Below, piece after piece: positions 24,833 to 33,596 of a stretch of 64,000 bases of DNA. A program made the position numbers and the translations under genes. The DNA lies in the NCBI GenBank assembly GCA_002389905.1, contig DGRE01000025.1:1-64000 (forward strand). The letters are read 5' to 3'. The stretch comes from Hungatella sp. UBA4396. GTDB taxonomy: Bacteria > Bacillota > Clostridia > Lachnospirales > Lachnospiraceae. How positions within the stretch are numbered: position 1 is the stretch's first letter; each line of letters opens with the position of its first letter. The notes below the pieces were generated by a model. That model did no database searches. It was not told where the DNA came from and saw only the letters and a program-made list of their open reading frames with translations.

Positions 24833-25825
24833 ATGAAGGTTGTGGATATGCATTGTGACACCATCTCAGAGCTGTTTTACAGAAAAGAAGAAGGAAAAGA
24901 GCACTCCATATTGAAAAATGACTGCCACATTGATTTAGAGCGTATGAAAAAGGGCGATTACTGCCTGCAGAACTTTGCCCTGTATACCAATTTAAGCAGG
25001 TGTGAACGGCCTTTTGAATACTGCATGAAGCTGGTGGATTTATTTTATACAGAGCTTGAACAATATAAGGATATCATAGGAATTGTAACTTCCTATGAAG
25101 ATATCGAACGAAACAGGAGAGCGGGGAAGATGTCCGCCATGCTCACCATCGAAGAGGGCGGAGTCTGCCAGGGAGAACTGAGCTTTTTAAGGGATTTTTA
25201 CCGCCTGGGAGTTCGGATGATGACCCTCACCTGGAATTACAAAAACGAGCTGGGTTATCCCAACCGGATGTGGGAAGAGAATGGAGAAACTTTTTTTGTG
25301 CCTGATGAGGAGCACGGCCTTACAGAAAAAGGGATCGAATTTGTAAAAGAAATGGAAAATCTGGGCATGATTATTGATGTGGCCCATTTGTCCGATGGGG
25401 GAATCATGGAAGTGTTCCGGCATACAAAGAAGCCTTTTGTGGCAAGCCATTCCAATGCCAGGACCATCGCCTCCTGTCCCCGGAATTTAACCGATGAAAT
25501 GCTCCGGATGTTAGCAGAGCGGGGAGGGGTGGCAGGAATCAATTACTGCTCCTGGTTTCTTCGTGACTGGAAAAAGGGAGAAGATCCTGTAAGCCGCATG
25601 GAAGACATGGTATCCCATATGAAACATATGAAGCAGGTGGGAGGAATCGGGTGCATCGGCCTTGGGTCTGATTTTGACGGAATTGAAGGAAGTCTGGAAA
25701 TGAAATCCGCGGAAGAGCTTCCTGCCCTGGAGGCTGCCATGAAGAGGGCTGGTTTCAAAGAACAGGAAATTGAAGCCGTTTTTTACGGAAATGTACTGCG
25801 TCTGTATAAAGACATTTTACATTGA
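24833..25825 (+). CDS. Membrane dipeptidase-like peptidase M19
   Basis: This zinc peptidase of about 330 residues has the amino-terminal metal ligands DMHCDT (residues 5-10), the bridging Glu in LTIEEGG, and metal-site histidines in VAHLSDGG and ASHSNAR. GSDFDGIEG lies near the C-terminus. M19 enzymes hydrolyse dipeptides, including some with D-residues. There is no signal peptide, so it is probably cytoplasmic. ATG 24833 is chosen behind AAAGGA; the longer frame from 24716 runs through the terminator hairpin. It appears to be a single gene, and its 3' end already contains a TTTACA motif close to the Pho-like repeats of the next gene. Confidence 0.87.
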   Translation: MKVVDMHCDTISELFYRKEEGKEHSILKNDCHIDLERMKKGDYCLQNFALYTNLSRCERPFEYCMKLVDLFYTELEQYKDIIGIVTSYEDIERNRRAGKMSAMLTIEEGGVCQGELSFLRDFYRLGVRMMTLTWNYKNELGYPNRMWEENGETFFVPDEEHGLTEKGIEFVKEMENLGMIIDVAHLSDGGIMEVFRHTKKPFVASHSNARTIASCPRNLTDEMLRMLAERGGVAGINYCSWFLRDWKKGEDPVSRMEDMVSHMKHMKQVGGIGCIGLGSDFDGIEGSLEMKSAEELPALEAAMKRAGFKEQEIEAVFYGNVLRLYKDILH

Positions 25826-25833
25826 GATAAAAT

Positions 25834-25872
25834 TTTACATGGATTTTACATTAATATGCACGAAACTTTACA
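25834..25872 (+). promoter_or_regulatory. Pho-box-like TTTACA repeats
   Basis: TTTACA occurs at 25834, 25845 and 25867, spaced 11 and 22 bases, so three of four positions of an 11-bp phased array are filled. The PhoP box of Bacillus is built from TT(A/C/T)ACA units at the same period. It sits upstream of a phosphate cotransporter and a PhoPR-like pair. Confidence 0.65.
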
Positions 25873-25930
25873 TAAACTTGATATATTACTTACAAAACGT
25901 GTCATATTATGAAAAAAATTGGAGGATACT

Positions 25931-27592
25931 ATGTCAACAGAGGGAATACAAATGCTGTTTAAGTTTATCGGAGGTCTTGGAATGTTCCTGTATGGAATGG
26001 ACACCATGGCTGACGGCCTGCAGAAATCAGCAGGAAACAAGATGCAGCAGCTTTTAGGGGCACTGACCAGCAACAAACTGATGGGAGTGCTTTTAGGAAC
26101 CGGAATCACAGCCATTATACAGAGCAGTTCTGCAACCACGGTTATGGTGGTGGGGTTTGTCAATGCGGGGCTGATCAATCTCCAGCAGGCTGTGGGCATC
26201 ATAATGGGAGCTAATATAGGAACTACGGTTACAAGCTGGATTGTTTCCATGAACGAGTGGGGCGAAATGCTGAAACCGGAGTTTTTCGCGCCGGCCCTTG
26301 TAGGTGTGGGAGCAGTCTTAAACCTTTTTTCAAAAAGTGAGAGAAAAAAGCAGGTGGGTATTATTCTGGTAGGGCTCGGTATTTTATTTATCGGTCTGAG
26401 TTTTATGTCCGACTCTATTACGCCTTACCGGGATGCTCCTGTATTCAGTCAGGCTTTCTCCGTTATGGGAAGAAATCCTCTCCTTGGAATCCTGGCAGGT
26501 CTGGTGGTGACGGGTATTGTTCAGAGCTCATCTGCATCAGTGGGAATTTTACAGACACTGGCACTTAATGGAATTGTAAACTGGCAGTCCGCTATTTTTA
26601 TCACTCTGGGACAGAATATCGGAACCTGTGTAACCGCCCTGCTTTCCAGTATGGGAGCCAATAAAACCGCAAAGCGGGCGGCTGTCATTCACTTTCTTTT
26701 TAATACATTAGGAGCGGTTATTTTCGGCGTGATCATGTTCATATGGTTCCAGTTTAACCGGACTCTTGCGTCCTCCTCCATCAGCAGTGTGGAAATTTCC
26801 ATATTCCATACTGTGTTTAATGTGACCAATACCATCCTTTTATTTCCATTTTCAGGACTTTTAGTAAAGGCTTCCGGACTGTTTGTGAGAGAAAGCAAAC
26901 AGTCTGAGGAGGAAACAGAGGATTTTGCAGAAGAAGCAAAACGCCATCTGGATGACAGAATTTTAGAAACCCCTTCCTTTGCTATTGAGAACGTAAATCA
27001 AGAAGTAGTAAACATGGGGTATGCAGCCTTAAAGAACTTTGATTTTGCTGAAAAGGCCCTTCTCGAAAATGACCGGGAGGCAGCGGCACAGGTCCTGAAA
27101 ATGGAACAGCGGATTAATGAATACGAAAAAATCATCACAGACTACCTGGTAAAAATAGACAACCTGTCCTTAAATGAGGAACAGCATCTTCAGGTCAGAA
27201 ATCTTTTTTATACGGTCAGCGACTTTGAACGTGTCAGTGACCATTGTGAAAACCTGTCTGAGCTGGCAGTAATAAAAGCAAACAGAAATATTGTGTTCTC
27301 CCAGGACGCAGAAGGCGAGATGAAGGAAATGCTTCAGGCTGTCCGGAATTCCCTGGAACATTCTATAAAGGCCAAGGCAGATTCCAGCATGGCCGAAGCC
27401 CGGGCAGTGGCTCAGAGTGAGGAACGGGTGGACAGCCTGGAAGAAGAAATGAGGGAAAACCATATAGAGCGCCTGTTTGCCCAGGACTGCAAGCCGGAAA
27501 GCGGAGTGATTTTCTTAGATGCCTTAAGTAATCTGGAACGTATTTCAGACCATGCCTATAATATTGCCGGCTATGTAAAGGATGAAATGTAA
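25931..27592 (+). CDS. Na+/phosphate cotransporter family protein (NptA-like) with PhoU-like domain
   Basis: This protein of about 553 residues has two Na/Pi-cotransporter repeats carrying QSSS motifs: GTGITAIIQSSSATTVMVVGF and TGIVQSSSASVGILQTLAL, with GANIGTT and GQNIGTC. The C-terminal cytoplasmic third (about 345-550) is helical and PhoU-like. It imports phosphate coupled to sodium; some relatives export it. ATG 25931 follows GGAGG with a 5-base gap; TTG at 25919 is less likely. The upstream TTTACA repeats and the downstream two-component genes indicate membership of a phosphate-starvation regulon. Confidence 0.9.
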   Translation: MSTEGIQMLFKFIGGLGMFLYGMDTMADGLQKSAGNKMQQLLGALTSNKLMGVLLGTGITAIIQSSSATTVMVVGFVNAGLINLQQAVGIIMGANIGTTVTSWIVSMNEWGEMLKPEFFAPALVGVGAVLNLFSKSERKKQVGIILVGLGILFIGLSFMSDSITPYRDAPVFSQAFSVMGRNPLLGILAGLVVTGIVQSSSASVGILQTLALNGIVNWQSAIFITLGQNIGTCVTALLSSMGANKTAKRAAVIHFLFNTLGAVIFGVIMFIWFQFNRTLASSSISSVEISIFHTVFNVTNTILLFPFSGLLVKASGLFVRESKQSEEETEDFAEEAKRHLDDRILETPSFAIENVNQEVVNMGYAALKNFDFAEKALLENDREAAAQVLKMEQRINEYEKIITDYLVKIDNLSLNEEQHLQVRNLFYTVSDFERVSDHCENLSELAVIKANRNIVFSQDAEGEMKEMLQAVRNSLEHSIKAKADSSMAEARAVAQSEERVDSLEEEMRENHIERLFAQDCKPESGVIFLDALSNLERISDHAYNIAGYVKDEM

Positions 27593-27631
27593 GGTTAGAC
27601 AGAATGGTTTTTGTGATGAAAGGAAGCTTTT

Positions 27632-28321
27632 ATGGAGCGGATTTATATTATTGAAGACGATGATAACATTAGAGATTTGGTCAAAATTGCCCTGGAAGGG
27701 TTTGGCTATGAGGTTTCAGCCTTTGAAAAAGCGGAGGATGCCCTAAAAAGCATTGAATCAGACAAGCCGTCTCTGGCTGTGTTTGATTTAATGCTGCCCG
27801 GCATGGATGGACTGTCTGCTATCCGGAAAATCCGGGGCATGGATGCCTTTAAATATATGCCCATCATGGTCCTGACCGCAAAGGACCGGGAGTTTGATAA
27901 GGTGGCAGGCTTAGACGGGGGAGCCGACGACTATATGACAAAACCCTTTGGCGTTATGGAGCTGGCAGCCAGAATCAGAAGCCTTCTGCGCCGCAGCGGA
28001 AGGGAACAGGTTCAAGAGGATGAACTGGAGCAATCCTTTTTAAGCCTTAATAAGAAGACCAGAGAGGTTTTCTGCGAGGGAACGAAGGTAGAGCTGACTT
28101 TAAAGGAGTTTGAGCTGCTCCAGTATTTAATGGAAAATCATAGTAAGGTTGTGACCAGAGACGAGCTTCTCAATCATATCTGGGGATATGATTATGACGG
28201 AGAGACCAGAACCCTGGACATGCACATCCGTACTCTCAGGCAAAAGCTGGGAGAAAATGGCGGAGCCTGCATCAAGACTGTCCGGGGAGTTGGGTACCGT
28301 TTTGTAGGAGCGGAAAACTAG
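27632..28321 (+). CDS. PhoP/PhoB-like response regulator
   Basis: This 229-residue regulator has acidic residues E8-D11, phosphoacceptor Asp52 in AVFDLMLPGMDG, and MTKPFGVMEL. It has a C-terminal winged helix with IWGYDYDGETRTLDMHIRTLRQKLG and the typical ending IKTVRGVGYRF. The start follows AAAGGAAG. It lies 40 bases after the Na/Pi transporter and 15 before the kinase, so all three probably share a transcript. Assignment to phosphate control rests on this context and the upstream repeats; other OmpR-type roles are possible. Confidence 0.88.
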   Translation: MERIYIIEDDDNIRDLVKIALEGFGYEVSAFEKAEDALKSIESDKPSLAVFDLMLPGMDGLSAIRKIRGMDAFKYMPIMVLTAKDREFDKVAGLDGGADDYMTKPFGVMELAARIRSLLRRSGREQVQEDELEQSFLSLNKKTREVFCEGTKVELTLKEFELLQYLMENHSKVVTRDELLNHIWGYDYDGETRTLDMHIRTLRQKLGENGGACIKTVRGVGYRFVGAEN

Positions 28322-28336
28322 GGAGGTGGACAGCCC

Positions 28337-29737
28337 ATGCGTAAAGCGATTTTTGTTAAATTTATCCAGATCATTCTGGTGGTGCTGGCGCTCAGCAGCT
28401 TCATCTTTTATATTGCTTCCAGCAGCGCTTTACTTAAGACTTCCAGAAATGACATGCTTTATACTTTAAGGGTCATGGATCATGTGCTGGATTTCTCCGG
28501 CACTCCTGAAGATATGATCCATGAACTGAGACAAACCTTCCATGACAACCAAGGCCGTTTTACCCTGATCCGGACTGACGGAAGTGTGGCCGCTGACACG
28601 GAGAATATTGATGTCTCCGCTCTGGTCAACCATCTGGACAGGGAAGAAGTGGAAGAAGCTTTAAAAACAGGGGAAGGAGCCTCCAGACGGTATTCCCAGA
28701 CCTTGAAAGAAAATATGCTTTATGTGGCAGTCCGTTCCCAGAACTCAGACTATATCCTGCGCATGGCAACTCCCTATACCGGAATGAAGGAATACATAAC
28801 CCTCCTTCTCCCAGCAGTGTGGCTCAGTTTTTTTGTGGCAATTATGTATTCCGCTTTTTCTGCGGACATCTTTGCAGGGTCCATTACAAAGCCCCTGAAT
28901 GAAATTTCCCAGGAAATGCTGAAAGTAAACGGGGATTATGCGGACTTATCTTTTGAAACCTACCAGTATCCGGAGCTTAACATCATTGCGGAAACCATCA
29001 CGAAAATGTCCGGAAATGTAAAGGAATACCTAAACCGTCTTGAACTGGAAAAACAGATCCGCCAGGAATTTTTCAGCAATGCATCCCACGAACTGAAAAC
29101 TCCTATCACCTCTGTACAGGGATACGCAGAACTTTTGGAAAGCGGCATCATTGAAGATGAGGATCAAAAAAAGGATTTTGTAAGGCGCATCAAAAAAGAA
29201 GCCGTGAATATGAACAATCTGATCAATGACATCCTGATGATATCCCGTTTGGAGACGAAGGAGGCAGAGGTGGTAAAGACCGATGTGCGCCTGTCCATTC
29301 TCCTTGACGATATCATCGCTTCCTTAAAGCCTCTGGCAGCCTCCCATGAAGTTATCATTCATTTAGACTGCAAGCCCCTCGGTATTTATGCCAATGACCA
29401 GCAGATGAAGGAGTTGTTTGGAAACCTGATCAGCAATGCCGTCAAATATAACAAGCCGGGAGGACAGGTGTGGGTCACTGTGACGGAGGAAAACCGGAAC
29501 GTGGCCATCCGTGTCAGGGATAACGGAATGGGGATTCCCCAGGAAGCCTTAGGACGAATATTTGAACGGTTTTACCGGGTTGATAAAGGGAGAAGCAAGA
29601 AGCAGGGCGGAACAGGGCTGGGACTTTCCATTGTCAAGCACATTGTAAATTTTTACCATGGTTCCATTTCCGTTCGTTCCAAATTGGATGAGGGAACAGA
29701 ATTTACTGTAATGATTCCAATTCAGAAGAAAATATGA
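28337..29737 (+). CDS. PhoR-like sensor histidine kinase
   Basis: This 466-residue kinase has spans at about residues 5-28 and 153-176, a short external domain between them, and a HAMP-like linker (ITKPLNEISQEM...). The HisKA segment FFSNASHELKTPITSV places the phosphorylated His at residue 251. ATPase boxes LISNAVKYNK, IFERFYRVDKGRSKKQ and GGTGLGLS follow. The H-box region matches PhoR-type kinases of clostridia. It should act on the preceding response regulator. GGGAGGTGG precedes the start. Confidence 0.9.
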   Translation: MRKAIFVKFIQIILVVLALSSFIFYIASSSALLKTSRNDMLYTLRVMDHVLDFSGTPEDMIHELRQTFHDNQGRFTLIRTDGSVAADTENIDVSALVNHLDREEVEEALKTGEGASRRYSQTLKENMLYVAVRSQNSDYILRMATPYTGMKEYITLLLPAVWLSFFVAIMYSAFSADIFAGSITKPLNEISQEMLKVNGDYADLSFETYQYPELNIIAETITKMSGNVKEYLNRLELEKQIRQEFFSNASHELKTPITSVQGYAELLESGIIEDEDQKKDFVRRIKKEAVNMNNLINDILMISRLETKEAEVVKTDVRLSILLDDIIASLKPLAASHEVIIHLDCKPLGIYANDQQMKELFGNLISNAVKYNKPGGQVWVTVTEENRNVAIRVRDNGMGIPQEALGRIFERFYRVDKGRSKKQGGTGLGLSIVKHIVNFYHGSISVRSKLDEGTEFTVMIPIQKKI

Positions 29738-29774
29738 TAAAATGGAGTCAATTTACAACAGGAGGTATCCATAT

Positions 29775-30662
29775 ATGGATTCATTTATTTTGTCCTGCTG
29801 TTCCACAGCAGATATGACAGAGGAATATTTTAAGGAGCGCCGGATTCCCTATGTGTGCTTTCATTATACAATGGATGGTGTTACCTATCCCGACGACTTA
29901 GGAAAGAGCATCCCCTTTGATGAATTTTATGACCGGATAGCCAAGGGGGCAACGCCTGTAACATCTCAGGTTAACGTGGAAGAGTACTGTAACTTTTTTG
30001 AGCCTTATTTGAAAGAGGGAAAGGACATTCTCCATGTCACCTTGTCCTCGGGAATTTCCGGGACTCATAATTCTGCCTGTGTTGCCAGAGAGGAAATGCT
30101 TTCTAAATATCCGGAAAGAAAGATTGCCATTGTAGATTCCCTTAACGCTTCTGTGGGCTATGGGCTTTTGATGGATGCCCTGGCAGATTTACGGGACAAG
30201 GGAGTTTCCTTTGAGGAGACCAGAGACTGGGCGGAGGAAAACAAGATGTTTATCAATAGCTGGTTCTTCTCCACTGATTTGACCAGCTTTAAACGGGGCG
30301 GAAGGATTTCGGCCACGTCAGCCATACTTGGAACTGTGCTTAATATCTGCCCCCTTATGAATATTGATTTTCAGGGCTGCCTGATTCCCCGTCAAAAAAT
30401 CCGCACAAAGAAAAAAGCCATCCAGGAAATTGTTAAGACCATGGAGGCTCATGCAAGGGAGGGAGGGGATTACAACGGAAAATGCTTTCTGGTCCACTCC
30501 GCCTGCGAAGAGGATGCCAAAGAACTGGCAGCCCTTGTGGAGGAACGCTTCCCCAAGCTTTCAGGAAAGGTGCTCATAAACAGCATCGGAACTGTCATAG
30601 GCTCTCATACCGGTCCCGGTACAGTAGGCCTGTTTTTCTGGGGAGACAAAAGGGTGGATTAA
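29775..30662 (+). CDS. DegV family protein (fatty-acid-binding fold)
   Basis: This protein of about 295 residues has the DegV fold. The N-terminus SFILSCCSTADMTEEYFKERRIPYV leads to VTSQVNVEEY, LSSGISGTHNSA and IAIVDSLNASVGYG. ISATSAILGTVLNICPLMNID and GSHTGPGTVGLFFWG close the lipid pocket. Family members bind a fatty acid; FakB-type ones present it to a FakA kinase, which is not encoded here. ATG 29775 follows AGGAGGT. An upstream in-frame ATG at 29742 lies four bases after the kinase stop but has no ribosome site. The gene is convergent with the next one, with only three bases between them. Confidence 0.88.
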   Translation: MDSFILSCCSTADMTEEYFKERRIPYVCFHYTMDGVTYPDDLGKSIPFDEFYDRIAKGATPVTSQVNVEEYCNFFEPYLKEGKDILHVTLSSGISGTHNSACVAREEMLSKYPERKIAIVDSLNASVGYGLLMDALADLRDKGVSFEETRDWAEENKMFINSWFFSTDLTSFKRGGRISATSAILGTVLNICPLMNIDFQGCLIPRQKIRTKKKAIQEIVKTMEAHAREGGDYNGKCFLVHSACEEDAKELAALVEERFPKLSGKVLINSIGTVIGSHTGPGTVGLFFWGDKRVD

Positions 30663-30665
30663 GTA

Positions 30666-31016
30666 TTATTCTCCGATAATACGGGCCATTACCCGGTTGG
30701 GAAGACACACAAGGTTTTCCCCTGTTCTTTGAACCCAGCCCTGGTGCATGCAGAGCTTGTCCGGGCATGTGGCTTCTGAGACGTGCACCTTTCCGTCCTG
30801 AATCACAAAGCGGTTGGTGCCGTCTCCGTAGCCTTCGATCAGGATATCTGCATCCTGATTTAAGTCCAGTGTCCGGACTACTTCCCCGTTGACCGAAATT
30901 TCCACCTGATTGGCAGGCTTGGAAAAAATAATGCGGTTGGCCAGGAGCAATGCACCGGATATTAGTAAAATTATAACAATCAGTAAGCCTTCTTTTTTAT
31001 ATCTTTTTATGTTCAT
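30666..31016 (-). CDS. NusG domain II-containing membrane-anchored protein
   Basis: This 116-residue protein has an N-terminal membrane anchor (LLIVIILLISGALLLANRIIF) and an external beta domain of NusG-II type. That domain contains VEISVNGEVVRTLDL and the cysteine motif ATCPDKLCMHQGWV...CLPNRVMARI. The two-Cys pattern with the third Cys suggests metal or redox chemistry, but that is inference. Such proteins commonly lie beside FMN-binding and Gx-transporter genes, as here. They resemble a component of flavin-based extracellular electron-transfer loci (EetA-like, from memory). It is divergent from the FMN-binding repeat gene, with its own promoter. Confidence 0.8.
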   Translation of the reverse strand: MNIKRYKKEGLLIVIILLISGALLLANRIIFSKPANQVEISVNGEVVRTLDLNQDADILIEGYGDGTNRFVIQDGKVHVSEATCPDKLCMHQGWVQRTGENLVCLPNRVMARIIGE

Positions 31017-31069
31017 GCAATCAGTCCTTCTTTATTTTTTCATGGTTTTTCCGAAGCAGCTTCCTCTGG

Positions 31070-31098
31070 ATTATATCATAAAACTTTATCCCTTACAA
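31070..31098 (-). promoter_or_regulatory. Promoter of the NusG-II gene
   Basis: On the minus strand TTGTAA (31098-31093) and a perfect TATAAT (31075-31070) lie 17 nt apart. Confidence 0.65.
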
Positions 31099-31125
31099 AA
31101 TGAAATAAAAATAAAAAAAAAGTGA

Positions 31126-31155
31126 TTGCTGAAAATGGCCAAAGTATGTTAAAAT
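31126..31155 (+). promoter_or_regulatory. Promoter of the FMN-binding repeat gene
   Basis: TTGCTG at 31126-31131 and TAAAAT at 31150-31155 with 18-nt spacing. It is divergent from the NusG-II promoter. Confidence 0.55.
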
Positions 31156-31187
31156 AAAAACAAAGCTTACCAATACAGGAGGAAAAG

Positions 31188-33473
31188 ATGAAAAAAGGTA
31201 GCGCAAATGCAAAGAGAAATGGTTATATTGGGTTGGGAGCCATGGTTATACTGGCCGGAGCAGCCATATTGGGTTCGGATTCCCTTTATAATGCGATTGA
31301 TAGTAAAGCCAGACCGGCAGTCTATACTCCGGGAACGTATACAGGAACTGCAAAAGGTTATGGCGGAATGGTTACAGTGGAAGTGACGGTAACGGATAAG
31401 TCCATTCAGTCCATTGAGGTGGATGGAGAAAAAGAAACACTTTTGAGCATGGTTGTTCCAAGTTTTACAGATGCAATTGTCAATAAGCAGTCCACAGAGG
31501 TGGATGCTGTTTCCGGCGCTACTTTAAGCAGCGATGCGATTAAGGAAGCCGTAGACCAGGCTCTTGCCCAGGCAAGGGGAGAGGCTCCAAAGGAAACGGA
31601 AAAAGCAGAAGAAACAGAAAGCAAAGATACTGCTGCCTGGAAAGATGGAACCTATACTTATGAAGGACCGGAATTTGACAAGAACGGCTACAAGGATCTG
31701 GTTGAACTGACCATCAAGGACCAGACCATTACAAGCCTGACATGGGACTGCTTGAAGGAAGACGGAACCAAGAAGAGCCAGTTATCCATGGACGGAAAAT
31801 ATGTGATGACAGAAAACGGACCTAAGTGGCATGAACAGGCAGAAGAGCTGGTGAAGTACGTGATGGATAACCAGTCTGTAGAAGGCCTGATGAATGCGGA
31901 CGGATACACGGATACAATCGCTTCTGTCAGCATTGATATCAGCGGATTTGTAAACGGAGTAAAGGATTGTCTCCGTCAGGCTTCCGAGGAAAGTTCTGAG
32001 ACTGCTTTAAAAGACGGAACCTACACTTATGAGGCTCCTGAGTTTGATAAAAACGGTTATAAAGATTTTGTGGAAATGACCATTAAGGATCAGACAATCA
32101 CAGCTTTGACCTGGGACTGCTTAAAGGAAGACGGAAGCAAGAAGAGCCAGTTATCCATGGATGGCAAATATGTGATGACAGAAAACGGCCCTAAGTGGCA
32201 TGAGCAGGCAGAAGAGCTGGTGAAATATGTGATGGATAACCAGTCCGTAGAAGGTCTGATGAATGCAGACGGATATACGGATACAATCGCTTCAGTGAGC
32301 ATTGACATCAGCGGATTTGTAAACGGTGTAAAGGATTGCCTCCGCCAGGCTTCCTCAGGAAGTGCTGAGACATCCTTAAAGGACGGAACCTACACTTATG
32401 AGGCTCCTGAATTTGATAAAAACGGCTACAAAGATGTTGTGGAAATGACTATCAAAGACCAGACCATTACAGCCCTGACCTGGGACTGCTTAAAGGAAGA
32501 CGGAAGCAAGAAGAGCCAGTTGTCTATGGATGGAAAATATGTCATGACAGAAAACGGCCCCAAGTGGCATGAGCAGGCGGAAGCGCTGGTGAAGTATGTG
32601 ATGGAAAACCAGTCTGTAGAAGGATTGATGAATGCAGACGGATATACGGATACAATCGCATCTGTCAGCATTGATATCAGCGGATTTGTAAACGGAGTAA
32701 AGGATTGTCTCCGTCAGGCTTCCGGAGGAAGTGCCGAGGCAGCTTTACAGGATGGAACCTATACCTATGAGGCTCCTGAGTTTGATAAAAACGGCTACAA
32801 GGATGTTGTGGAAATGACCATCAAGGATCAGACCATCACAGCCCTGACCTGGGACTGCTTAAAGGAAGACGGAAGCAAAAAGAGCCAGCTTTCCATGGAC
32901 GGAAAGTATGTGATGACAGAAAACAATCCCAAGTGGCATGAGCAGGCGGAAGCGCTGGTGAAGTATGTGATGGATAACCAGTCCGTAGAAGGCTTAATGA
33001 ATGCAGACGGATATACCGATGCAATCGCATCTGTCAGCATAGATGTAAGCGGCTTTGTAAACGGAGTGAAGGACTGCCTCAGCCAGGCTTCCCAGAAAAC
33101 TGCCGGGAATGCGGCTTTAAAAGACGGAACCTATACTTATGAGGGACCGGAATTCGATAAAAACGGCTATAAGGATTTGGTGCAAATGACCATCAAGGAC
33201 CAGACCATCACAGCCCTGACCTGGGACTGCTTAAAGGAAGACGGAACCAAAAAGAGCCAGCTTTCCATGGATGGAAAGTACGTGATGACAGAAAACGGCC
33301 CCAAGTGGCATGAGCAGGCAGAAGAGTTGGCAAAGTATGTGCTGGATAAGCAAACAGTAGAAGGCCTGATGAATGCAGACGGATATACCGATGCAATCGC
33401 TTCTGTCAGCATTGACATCAGCGGCTTTGTAAACGGTGTGAAAGACGGTTTAAGCCAGGCATCTCAGAAATAA
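31188..33473 (+). CDS. FMN-binding domain protein with five tandem repeat modules
   Basis: This 761-residue exported protein starts behind AGGAGG and has an N-terminal signal anchor (YIGLGAMVILAGAAILGS). Residues about 47-130 form a canonical FMN_bind domain with the attachment motif DAVSGAT, Thr112 being the expected flavin-bearing residue. After a Glu/Lys-rich linker come five nearly identical modules of about 123 residues, each opening DGTYTYEGPEFDKNGYKD and ending near ISGFVNGVKD. At the position of the attachment motif each repeat has D(T/A)IASVS, so Ser replaces Thr (residues 248, 371, 494, 617, 741). The repeats resemble FMN_bind domains diverged at the cofactor site. They may carry flavin on Ser or serve as a stalk. 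A role in extracytoplasmic electron transfer is inferred from the neighbours. Confidence 0.82.
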   Translation: MKKGSANAKRNGYIGLGAMVILAGAAILGSDSLYNAIDSKARPAVYTPGTYTGTAKGYGGMVTVEVTVTDKSIQSIEVDGEKETLLSMVVPSFTDAIVNKQSTEVDAVSGATLSSDAIKEAVDQALAQARGEAPKETEKAEETESKDTAAWKDGTYTYEGPEFDKNGYKDLVELTIKDQTITSLTWDCLKEDGTKKSQLSMDGKYVMTENGPKWHEQAEELVKYVMDNQSVEGLMNADGYTDTIASVSIDISGFVNGVKDCLRQASEESSETALKDGTYTYEAPEFDKNGYKDFVEMTIKDQTITALTWDCLKEDGSKKSQLSMDGKYVMTENGPKWHEQAEELVKYVMDNQSVEGLMNADGYTDTIASVSIDISGFVNGVKDCLRQASSGSAETSLKDGTYTYEAPEFDKNGYKDVVEMTIKDQTITALTWDCLKEDGSKKSQLSMDGKYVMTENGPKWHEQAEALVKYVMENQSVEGLMNADGYTDTIASVSIDISGFVNGVKDCLRQASGGSAEAALQDGTYTYEAPEFDKNGYKDVVEMTIKDQTITALTWDCLKEDGSKKSQLSMDGKYVMTENNPKWHEQAEALVKYVMDNQSVEGLMNADGYTDAIASVSIDVSGFVNGVKDCLSQASQKTAGNAALKDGTYTYEGPEFDKNGYKDLVQMTIKDQTITALTWDCLKEDGTKKSQLSMDGKYVMTENGPKWHEQAEELAKYVLDKQTVEGLMNADGYTDAIASVSIDISGFVNGVKDGLSQASQK
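31641..33470 (+). repeat. Five tandem in-frame DNA repeats of about 369 bp
   Basis: Units begin at 31641, 32010, 32379, 32748 and 33120, so the first three steps are exactly 369 bp and the fourth is 372. Long stretches are identical at DNA level between units, with most differences at third codon positions. This indicates recent duplication or homogenisation. Confidence 0.95.
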
Positions 33474-33488
33474 GTCAATATGTTAAAT

Positions 33489-33539
33489 TCCGGAAAACGG
33501 TTTTGCTGGAAATAAAACCGTTTTCCGGATTTTTCTTTT
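33489..33539 (+). terminator. Strong terminator after the FMN-binding gene
   Basis: TCCGGAAAACGGTTTT pairs perfectly with AAAACCGTTTTCCGGA, a 16-bp stem with a 9-nt loop, followed by TTTTTCTTTT. Confidence 0.9.
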
Positions 33540-33596
33540 ACGCAGGTATGAAAGTGTGATAAGATAAAAGCGGAAAGAAAAACAAAGGAGATATTT

